64,000 nt of DNA from Paraphaeosphaeria minitans (taxonomy: Eukaryota; Ascomycota; Dothideomycetes; Pleosporales; Didymosphaeriaceae): assembly GCA_015832175.1 (NCBI GenBank), contig WJXW01000011.1, forward strand, positions 682,001-746,000, written 5' to 3'. Positions within the stretch are counted from its first letter, which is position 1. Each line of letters starts with the position of its first letter. Positions 55,767 to 64,000 of the stretch are shown one piece after another. The position numbers were made by a program, and so were the translations under genes. Below the pieces are notes generated by a model that was not told where the DNA came from, ran no database searches, and worked only from the letters and a program-made list of their open reading frames with translations.

Positions 55767-56456
55767 TATCAGTATCCCAATGTAAGCCAAGGACGTGCAG
55801 TCCTTGGAATCTCTGGAACCTCAAGATTTTCGTTTCCCAGCTCATTTCGTGGCGTACACTGCAGTGACTCCTCAACCACACGGGAAGCACCATGGGAGCT
55901 GTGGCATTGTTGGCGACTGGCTCGGTCCAGCGTCCCTTTCTGCGGTTGTCATGCTTACCTCGGGAGTTACAAGTTCCACAACAATGCGCAATCTGGCTGT
56001 GTCCCATTTCTTATGCAGCCCTCGCAGTAATAATAGACATCAAGTCAGCGCACGACGATCACTCACCAGGCATGATTATCAGGCGTTACGTGCAGGCTGG
56101 TTACCTACCCCTTCCGTCTTAGCACGACGTTACCGTACCCGCGGTGTACAGCTCACCGGCTTGGACCGCCCGCGTTCTCACAGCCACGGTAAGCCCTTCC
56201 CGTCCCTCGTGGGTTAAGCTCCACATGCCCCAAGATGTCGTGGCGATCGCCTGGTTATTCGGAGTCGGCGGCGTTGGCCAGATGCCGACGATACATGTTG
56301 TTTGCGCGAATGCGCAGTGGCAGGCATCTTTCGGCATCCTTCAGGCAGACATATTATCTGCACTCGCTCGCTCGCTCGCGTTCGGCCGTCATTGCCACGC
56401 ACGCTGGATCTTGCTCACAACAAACGAACTAATACTGCAACTTCAGCTTTTGCGCA
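55767..56456. other. Intergenic, about 690 bp
   Basis: Between KRI1 and the C2H2-like gene. Only weak ORFs and a short (GCTC)n stretch near 56370 are seen. Confidence 0.4.
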
Positions 56457-58473
56457 ATGCAGGCAGTTATTTTCAGCGAAGTTTCGTACGGGCCTGCCCC
56501 GCTGCCGAAGCTCAGAACTGCACAAGAATGCCCCCGGCGAGACTCTTTGAGTTCGTCCAGGACCCAGGACTCGGGATACATTAGTGACCCGGAACTCTCA
56601 CTGTCGCCGCTCGACTTTGTCAGCCCAGATAGTAAGTCTTGAAATTGTCTTGAACTTGACTTGAAGCGTGCGCTAATCTTCCCCCAGTACCCCATACGTC
56701 CTCTGACTTCACCTCTGACTCCTCGGCCTTGTTCGATGTAAAAGAAATAGCATGTTTCAGAACGAAACGGTTAGCTGCCACGCCACTGAACCCCATACAG
56801 GCGAAGAAACACAAGATCATCCAGGAAGTAGCTTCGACCCCCAGGGTCGAGGTCACAAGCAATCCAACGCTCGTTGAAAATCTAGTCAACACATCGTGTG
56901 ACTTCTGGACAGCAGATGTCAAACAGTCAGCGAGAGACCCCTCTCGTAACAACATCGAGCTTTGGGTCAAAGACAATCTCCATCCAAACGACCGACCTAA
57001 GGAGAGGAATCATTCGATAGTATCCTTAGACTCTACCGGAAGTTGCGACATGTACTCCAACACCGACGATAACAGTGATGATGAACATGGGACCACTGCC
57101 GTACCTGGCACGCTTTCGAAGGCGGCACTGAAAACGATCGAGCTCATCCTGAGGAAGATAGAAGTTAATCTTGGCCACGCGGCATATATGCAGTGTGCTG
57201 GAGGTCATGCCTCTCGAGCACAGAGCGGCACAAATGTATTGCGTGGCAGCCGTTCCTCGCAAGCATCCAGCGGGAAGCGCAAGGCACGCGGCTCAGACGA
57301 AAGCTTTCCACCCGACGACCCCGACGAAGACGACGCTAAAAAGCGCCGTGTATCAGTCACCACCACAACTGAAGACTCAGAGACCGGGCCCCGGTTCGCT
57401 TGTCCGTTCTTCAAGCATGATCCCCATCGCTACCGCCAGAAGAGAACATGCGGTAAGGACTCCTGGGGTACTAAATGGTCGGTTCAGTTACATCGTTGTC
57501 TGAAAATGTTAGACATTAATTACGGGCTGAAACTGAAAAAAGCACCCTTCACCTAATTGTTTTTGAAGCGATTCGCTGACTTTGTGTAGGCGGTCCTGGG
57601 TGGCCAACTGTGCATCGGATGAAGGAGCACCTTTACCGCTCCCATGCGCAGCCCATCTTCTGTCCACGTTGCTACACGATGTTCGAATCAGATGCGGACT
57701 TTGCCGTTCACCTACGCGGCAACCCTTGTCAAGTTTCTGCACCGCAGCCTATTGAAGGCATTGACCGACGTACATTTGAGAGCCTAAAGAAAAGATCTCC
57801 GGCGTTGAGATTGGAAGAGGACAAATGGAGGGACGCCTACCAACTACTCTTCCCACAAGTAGCAATTGCCGATATCCCCTCGCCATGTATGTGACACCCA
57901 CATTACGAGTCACTGTACTGTGCTGACAAACGACTAGACTACGACAGCAACTCACCCACCGAAGAGTCGCGCCGTTTCCGCCGCGAGGTCTTGGAGCGCA
58001 TCCGACAGGAGCTCTTCGCCACAGCTGAACGTGAGCCCGGGCCTGTCGAGCAACGACTGCTCCGGCAAATCGCTGGCATCATCCGCAGATGCGAAAACGA
58101 TATCTTGGAGTCCTTCTACGCGCCGCCTGGCACGCAACAATCGTCACTACCGCCCTCTCGACGCGCCTCCGCTATTGCTGACCTTATGGACAACAACCCT
58201 CCTCGGCTTACCCCTCAGTCACAGCCTGGCTTCAACGCTGGCGTTGGTCAGCCGAATGCGCATCCCGCGCCGCAGACAGAGCCAGTGAGCCCCCGTGGCA
58301 ATGTGCATGACCCGGGGGCTCCAGCACCGGCTGCTGGGTGGAACGACTTGGGCATCTTCTCCTCGAGCGATTGGATCGATTGGAATATTCCGTTTCCTGC
58401 TGGGCCGGACATGCAGGGCACAGAGCGTGAAGACGCGTTTATGGCACTAAGTGCGCCTGTATGGACCCGATGA
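56457..58473 (+). CDS. Fungal C2H2-like zinc-finger protein
   Basis: Exons 56457-56631, 56688-57452, 57590-57886 and 57938-58473 give 590 aa, all joins in frame (phase 1 each). After a Ser-rich start and the nuclear-type KRKARGSDES region comes the family block FACPFFKHDPHRYRQKRTC. This joins across an intron to GGPGWPTVHRMKEHLYRSHAQPIFCPRCYTMF, ESDADFAVHLRGNPC. This CPFxKxDP...C...H...H...CxxC pattern is a common fungal zinc-finger-like module of unknown molecular role, often in proteins called C2H2 finger domain proteins. The C-terminal third is a helical segment followed by a Pro-rich, probably disordered tail. Nuclear DNA- or RNA-binding is possible but not shown. Confidence 0.8.
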
Positions 58474-58775
58474 TGTGAACAAGATGTTCTCGCCGAGTAG
58501 CTACTCTACGCTATCCGAACGTGCCTCACTGCTCGATCCATGTCTATTAAACGGGCATGCTGGCGATTTACAGTCCACTGTGATGCAAGACAAGATAGAG
58601 GTGCTGGTAGATACCTAGAGGTGCTGGTCTGAGCGCGCACGCCACAGGGCTGAAGTGGACGCGCTCGGCAACACGCTAGGTATTTAGACTACCTAGGTAA
58701 CTCCGATGCACGACTCCAAAGTTTCTCCACAACATTTACATGGTGTTTGATACCTTCCTTCCCTAAGACCAATTG
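58474..58775. other. Intergenic with a TACCTAGGTA palindrome
   Basis: About 300 bp. It contains two GAGGTGCTGGT copies 21 bp apart (near 58599 and 58620) and TACCTAGGTA at 58690-58699. It probably holds the promoter of the next gene. Confidence 0.4.
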
Positions 58776-60362
58776 ATGTCACGGACCGTACGCCTCACAG
58801 CGACGCTTGTACCTCTACTGTCGCCGCCGCTCTGCATCTCGGTGCAGTCGCTGCGATGGCTTACTCGCCGCCCGCCGCTCGTTCGCCTGTCGTCGCCGCC
58901 ATGTCGCTCGCTTCACTTATACAAGACGGCCAGAGCAACAACGATACACGGCATGCACAAGATCATGAACTACGAAAGATATGATCCACCCACGATCGCC
59001 GAGTTAGACCACAAGATAAACATTTTGAAGGATGTGGAAAATGATGTCGGAGGAAAGGTCCGGGAGACGGTCGCAGAAGGCGTTACGCTGGGGCAGGTGT
59101 TTGATGACTACATCGAGCCTGGCAAGATTTTGCGGCTCGCAGGCACGATGCCACGCATCGACACGCCCCCGAATAAGGATGCAATGGAGAAACGACGAAG
59201 CGCCGACAGATACAGAGACTATGTCGTCTTCGACGCCTTCAGCACAGGTGCACAAGCCGAGGTCGGTGGCAGGAAAGCAACTCGTGCTAGGGGCAACCAC
59301 AACGAAATTACACACATGCTCGGGCTGCGCGAGGTGAAGCTCCAACTTGGCACACCGATGACGCATTTTGCACAGATGCTGGACAAGGCGTATCAGTTCA
59401 TTGAACTAGGGTGTCCGGTCGAGTTCGATATATGTATACGCCACTGCACGGACAAGCAGGCCGCCGTTCTCTTTAAAGGTAGCAACCCTATCAACTCTCT
59501 CGACTACGTGTACAAGCACTTCCCGCACCTCCGGTCCGACTTCATCCACAAGAGCATGCCGATAGGGACGCGCTGGATCGTGTACCCCTTCACCAACTCC
59601 AGACACGTGCAATTCGTGCTCGGTCGCGCAACGAAGCGGGATGAATTTGGGATGAGCAACTTCACAAAGCGCGTGTTGAAGGTGCAGAAGGCGGTTATCC
59701 AGGGCGTCGAAGAGGGATGGGCACAGCAGCTGCCCAGGAAAATCAGGTCTGCAATCGCGCGCACAGTGTCCAGCAAGGGTTGTGCGCAAGCCACTGCACC
59801 TATGCGCACCAGGCGGGGCGACCTGGACCGCATGTGGAAGAAGGACGAGAATAGAGCAGCAAATGAGGCGAAACACCAAAGGAACTTGGCCGCCAAGCTG
59901 GGCGAAGTAGAAAAGGAGTCTGAGGGCGAGGCTAACGGAGCGGCAGAGCAGACCTATGACGAGGGGTACACACGACACTTGGAAGAGGATGCTGACGCTT
60001 CACCATCTCTTTTTTCCGGAGAACATTTGCGCAAAAGACCCTTGGGGCCGAGTTATAGTAGGTCGCTGCTGGGCGATATTCAGGGAGCAACGAACCAAGC
60101 ACTCGCGGGAGAGGAAACACAAGCAACGTTGGGCGAGAAGGGCAACCATTCTTTTGCTCCTGGAAGTTACGCTCATAACGCTACCGACGAGATCCCCGAA
60201 GAAAAGAGACAGCTGTGGGAGGCGTGGACCGCGGGGGGGAAAGACAACGTGTCGAGATACTATGTCGCCAGCAAAAAGGACGCGTCCAAGTCGAGAGACA
60301 AGACGTGGGAACGCTTTTCGAAGTCCCAGGGCAAAGGGAACAAGAAATCTCCACGGCAGTAA
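58776..60362 (+). CDS. Predicted mitochondrial protein with IF3-C-like segment
   Basis: Single exon, 528 aa. The first 60 residues are Arg/Ser/Leu-rich with no acidic residue (MSRTVRLTATLVPLL...), as expected for mitochondrial import. The segment LGLREVKLQLGTPMTHFAQMLDKAYQFIELGCPVEFDICIR resembles the C-terminal domain of translation initiation factor IF3 (KEIKL...KLRxxxxFLxxGxxVxVxLxFR). The rest (KSMPIGTRWIVYPFTNSRHVQFVLGRA; a charged, low-complexity C-terminus) is not familiar. I suggest a fungal mitochondrial translation-related protein; this is inference from one segment. ATG 58776 follows an in-frame TTG and is the first ATG. Confidence 0.65.
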   Translation: MSRTVRLTATLVPLLSPPLCISVQSLRWLTRRPPLVRLSSPPCRSLHLYKTARATTIHGMHKIMNYERYDPPTIAELDHKINILKDVENDVGGKVRETVAEGVTLGQVFDDYIEPGKILRLAGTMPRIDTPPNKDAMEKRRSADRYRDYVVFDAFSTGAQAEVGGRKATRARGNHNEITHMLGLREVKLQLGTPMTHFAQMLDKAYQFIELGCPVEFDICIRHCTDKQAAVLFKGSNPINSLDYVYKHFPHLRSDFIHKSMPIGTRWIVYPFTNSRHVQFVLGRATKRDEFGMSNFTKRVLKVQKAVIQGVEEGWAQQLPRKIRSAIARTVSSKGCAQATAPMRTRRGDLDRMWKKDENRAANEAKHQRNLAAKLGEVEKESEGEANGAAEQTYDEGYTRHLEEDADASPSLFSGEHLRKRPLGPSYSRSLLGDIQGATNQALAGEETQATLGEKGNHSFAPGSYAHNATDEIPEEKRQLWEAWTAGGKDNVSRYYVASKKDASKSRDKTWERFSKSQGKGNKKSPRQ

Positions 60363-60738
60363 TCTTTGCGCGGCGTAGGTGGGAGGAGGTGTATTATACA
60401 CTGTACAACAGCGTCTGCAGCAATACCTAGGTAATATAAGTTTTGCACGACAAAGTGCATGTTGGATTCTAGAGATCTCGCTACTACACCTAACAGGGGC
60501 GAGAATAGGTACTGTGCTTGAAACGGTGTCGACGAAGAGCACGATACTGCTGAAGGTGAATGTCCTGAGGCTACATTTCCGCGCGTGCTGTGTTGTGGCT
60601 GCTGTGGCTAGAGGCTGTGCTGTGGCTAGATTGCGACACCACGTCGCACGGCCCGCTGCTCCTCGATAGCGCCTCCTCCCGAGCGCTCGCTGTCCACGTC
60701 CAACGTCCTCCTTCACCTCCACCGCCCCGACACGCCCC
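60363..60738. promoter_or_regulatory. Upstream region of EFR3
   Basis: 376 bp with no gene; a TACCTAGGTA palindrome is at 60424-60433. Antisense ORFs here are not convincing. Confidence 0.4.
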
Positions 60739-63700
60739 ATGGAAGCCGCGCGACAGGCATGCCGCCCCAAGCATCAGGTGCTGGTGCGCAAGTGCTATCC
60801 CAAGTTCACCAAGAACAATGTCGAGGTCAAGGCCAATTCCTCGGAGCTGAGCTACCTGCTGTATTATGCGAGCACGCGACGGAGCAAGCTGCAGAAGGTT
60901 GGCGACTTTCTCGACAAGCGCACCACGGCCGACGTCTGGAAGGTCCGCACGGGGTAATTTGCATTCTTTCGAACATGCCGGCCCAATTGTCATGCCCGGA
61001 CATGTACTGACAATACCAGGAATGTGCACGTCACTCTGCAGATACTCAAGGCCCTCATCGAAAAGTGCCCACGCGACCTGCCCCTCTACGCCCCCGCCGT
61101 GCTGCGCAGCCTGCGCACCATCCTCAAGTCCAACCATGTCGCCATGGTTGAGGGCTCCGTGCCTACCTTCGAGGCCCTGTGCGCCCACCAGGACCCCGCC
61201 AGCCTCGCCGCCGACCAGGACTACATCCGCCAGTACGAAGAGATCGTGCAACTATACGCCGACTTCGCCTCCAAAGACACGCTAAAGGTGGGTAAGACAC
61301 CCGTCACCTGGCCCGTCGCCATCCGCTTTCGCAAGTCCGGCCTACATGCCCTCAAGGCAGTCGCCGCCTCGGAGTCGTTCGCATCCGAGACGGGCCGCCA
61401 GCTCGCCGTCATCATACCCGTCGTCCTGCTGAACATAGACGCCGAGACCGGCGACTACCTGCGCCGCCTCGAGAGCCGCGAAAATGAAAAGGACGAGCAT
61501 GAAAAGGCTGAGCAGCTGCGCCGGCGGCAGAGCATATCCACCGTGCGGACCGACGACGAAGACGCCGACCCCATCGCTGCGTCAGGGACCACCGAAGAGG
61601 CGGACAAGATCGCTGAAGAGGAAGCTGGCATGATTGCCTTGGAAGCGCTACGGCATATCTTCCTAGGCGTCAACCACGGACAACTGCGCCTTGCCACCTC
61701 TGCTGTTCTCAAGTTCATCGGAAGCCACCTCAAGTCGCAGGACCACCTGAGAAAGAATGGAATCGCCAACTGGGCGACCACGCTCTTGTCCATGATCTGC
61801 TCGTGGGCGCCGGTCCAGGATCGATACGCAATCTTGGTCTGCACCGTTGAAGCGCTTGTACGCAGCCCCATCCTGGAAGACGACCTCGAACGCCAACTGG
61901 TACTCGCAACCGTAATCAACCACCTCCTCAGCTCGACCATTAATTTCATTGGACTCAGCGTAAACGACGTATTGATTGGCCTGATTTCTCATACCCTTCT
62001 ACTTTTGCAACTCGGCGGACCTGGGACCTCGGTAATGCCGCACCACCAGCAAAAAACTTCGGTCATGGAAAAGGACCCATCGCCCAAAGCTTCTGGGAAT
62101 GTAGGCGACCTGGTGATGGAAGTTGTCAAGGAGCCTTCGCAGCTCCGCTTACAGCTGCTCAACACTGTCAAACAGTGCATGGCTAGCCTGGCGGTCCATG
62201 TGTATTACACGGATCACATCTCCGAGATGGTCTCCGCGATATTAACTCGGCTCAAGCCACTGGGCATCGCAGGCGCATCTACCATTGCAGACGCGATAGA
62301 AGATCCTTCTGTCGCTGTCAAGTCGATTGCAGATTCCCTCAAGGAGCGCTCGCCTCACGTAGATCGATTCTTCTCATTCGAGACAGCTCGCTTGACGGCC
62401 CTGGAGACTGTGAAGAACATCATCGAAACCGCAAATGCCCGGAGACCGGATGGATCTTCAGCGTCTGTGCCACGAGCCTCGGTCAGCGTCAGGGCCTGGG
62501 AGGGCACTCAGTGGCTGTTGCGCGATCCCAGTGGCCAAGTTCGCAAAAGCTACGTCGACGCCTTGGTTACTTGGCTGACGCTTGAGAAGAAAAAGGAAGA
62601 CTTGAAGTTCGTGGATGATTATCGCAAGAAGGAAAAGGAGAACGACAAGGGCGTGCTTGCGAGGCGAGCAGTTTCCAACGCTTCACAACGAGAGAAGTCT
62701 CCTAGAAGAGAGAAGAACACATTCCTGGCTCTGCTGCATCTTGCAGTCTACGAAAACGCCCTACAATTCGCCGACTCGGAACCAGATTTGTTGTTGCTGC
62801 AGCTGCTTCTTACCACGCTGGTGAACAAACTCGGGGTCAATGCCATTCGGACGGGTTTGCCAATGATATTGCGTCTACAAGAGGACATTTCGACCATTGA
62901 AAACCCTGGCGCAAAAGTACGGGTCGGTAGTCTTGTGCATGGCTATTTGTGGGCTATCAGCATTGCAATGGACTTTGAGACCTCCACGGTCGGCAGGATC
63001 ATCCACTCCGAGATTTCGAGGCGAAACGAGAAGGGTCTGTGGCTCAAGAGCATCCGGGTCCCACCAATGCCTGTAGACCGGATCGAGACCCCGCATGCAG
63101 AGCCGGTCAAGCTGCCAGCTGACCTCGTCCAAACTGAAGCTCTTAAACCGTTCGACAATCGGGATGCACTTGTCGACAAAATTGCCGATAGTTACGCCGA
63201 TTCTCTACGCTCTCCGCCGTCCAGTCCGCCCGCCTCGCCCGGTCGCCCCCGCTCATCCTCGGGGGCGGGTCGCTCGATGTCAATAGCAATGGCTGTACCA
63301 GCGACTCTCGCACCTCCGCTCATGCTCCCATATAAAGTCAAAGAAGATCTGCTGGCCGATTGGAGTAGAGAGGCTTGTCTCGCGACGAACACCAAGGACC
63401 CTTCGTCAGCTTCCATGACAGGCTCACGAACCGCGAAAAGCAACTACCTCGGCGTCAACATCCCTAACGGTAACCTCGAAAGCGCCACAAACTCTCCCGT
63501 ACCTTCTCCTCGACGCACACACAGCCGACCTCCCTCTATGGCATACGGCCTCGTTGGACGCGTCGCTTCTCCCCACCGTCACCACAGCCCCTCCCGAACC
63601 CCCGACAATAACTCCTCCGCCCGCTCCACCGTGCGCGTCGACGACCTCAAACGCTTGCTCTCCGGCTCGGCCCCTCGAACCTCGCGCTCAATGCGCGCCC

Positions 63701-64000
63701 CCAGCCTCCGCAACCACACCTCTTCGGTCGACTCCTCCGCCTCCGAGTCTATGATTAGCGTCCACAGCCTCTCAGACACCTCCTTTGTCACCACAGACCA
63801 CAGCGCCGCCCAGCAGCCCGCCAACCAGTCCCCTTCCACACCAGCCGCGACCACGGCATCTCGCCCCACGTCTACCGCCGGCGCACCCGCATCGCCGCCT
63901 TCGCCCACCAACGCCCATACCGCACGCGCACGCGCGTACAGCAGAGATGCCGTACCGCCCATCCCGCCCATCCCGGATTCCCTGCGCGACAAGAGTATCA
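60739..64000 (+). CDS. EFR3: EFR3-family plasma-membrane PI4-kinase scaffold, 5' part
   Basis: Exons 60739-60953 and 61020 to beyond the window edge, at least 1065 aa visible. The start MEAARQACRPKHQVLVRKCYP, followed by ANSSELSYLLYYASTRRSKLQKVGDFL, is typical of Efr3 proteins. Helical armadillo/HEAT-like sequence then continues (ALEALRHIFLGVNHGQLRLATSAVLKFIG). The last part is Ser/Pro-rich and probably disordered and phosphorylated (SLRSPPSSPPASPGRPRSSS). Efr3 anchors the PI 4-kinase Stt4 complex (with Ypp1/TTC7) at the plasma membrane and so controls PI4P there. The first intron (GTAATT...ACCAG) joins in phase 2. The frame stays open to base 64000, so the 3' end is missing. Confidence 0.9.

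Noticed and set aside
60000..61251. Two - strand ORFs of 226 and 256 codons near the EFR3 start
   Set aside because: They overlap recognised coding exons on the + strand and show no domain.

Overview
This is a window of a filamentous ascomycete (Pezizomycotina) nuclear genome. The evidence is split genes with short introns of about 45-90 nt (GT...AG, CTAAC/CTGAC-like branch sites), single-gene transcription units on both strands, and clearly fungal orthologues (Seb1/Nrd1, PET100, Laa1/HEATR5, Sip3/Lam, KRI1, Efr3, Pdr-type ABCG, pectin lyase). The plant-cell-wall enzymes and the gene content suit a plant-associated Dothideomycete, but that placement is inference. No bacterial-type operon, rRNA, CRISPR array or intact transposon was recognised. 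Gene models below were joined by eye; most multi-exon models sum to an exact multiple of three.

Layout. 0-5 kb: 3' end of a Seb1/Nrd1 RNA-binding protein, a LOG-type phosphoribohydrolase, and CLPTM1. 5-8.6 kb: gene-free stretch with a degenerate 48-50-bp tandem repeat array, then a broken GH28 polygalacturonase. 8.6-19.4 kb: dense housekeeping block (Laa1/HEATR5 of 2033 aa, TACO1/YebC, PET100, a peroxisomal-type enoyl-CoA hydratase/isomerase, an MCUR1/CCDC90-like mitochondrial protein). 19.4-24.6 kb: sparse region with an F-box protein, an AT-rich island and CT-rich tandem repeats. 24.6-29 kb: a full-length Pdr-type ABC transporter. 29-34.2 kb: lineage-type hypothetical and membrane proteins. 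34.3-37 kb: dolichyl-diphosphatase and the RBR ubiquitin ligase Itt1/RNF14. 37-49.3 kb: accessory region with relic genes, two MFS-type transporters, a secreted pectin lyase and minisatellites. 49.3-64 kb: housekeeping block again (Sip3/Lam sterol-transfer protein, KRI1, a C2H2-like protein, a mitochondrial IF3-like protein, and the 5' part of EFR3, which runs off the window).

How the genes relate. They are mostly independent housekeeping functions: membrane traffic and lipid contact sites (Laa1, CLPTM1, Sip3, Efr3), mitochondrial gene expression and respiratory assembly (TACO1, PET100, MCUR1-like, IF3-like), RNA and ribosome biogenesis (Seb1, KRI1), and protein modification (dolichyl-diphosphatase, Itt1). 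The accessory stretches hold pectin-degrading genes (one intact pectin lyase, one dead GH28), transporters and decaying genes.

Most unusual feature. Three minisatellite-like arrays (about 5.2-6.9 kb on +, 29.1-29.3 kb and 48.8-49.1 kb on -) seem by eye to share a core close to ATGTGGTGGCTTCTGG followed by a G/T/C-rich stretch and an A-rich end. This suggests one dispersed, strongly diverged repeat family. Also notable are an ORF cut by a single in-frame TAG (38.1-38.8 kb) and two stop-free introns of 3n length (TACO1 and pectin lyase).
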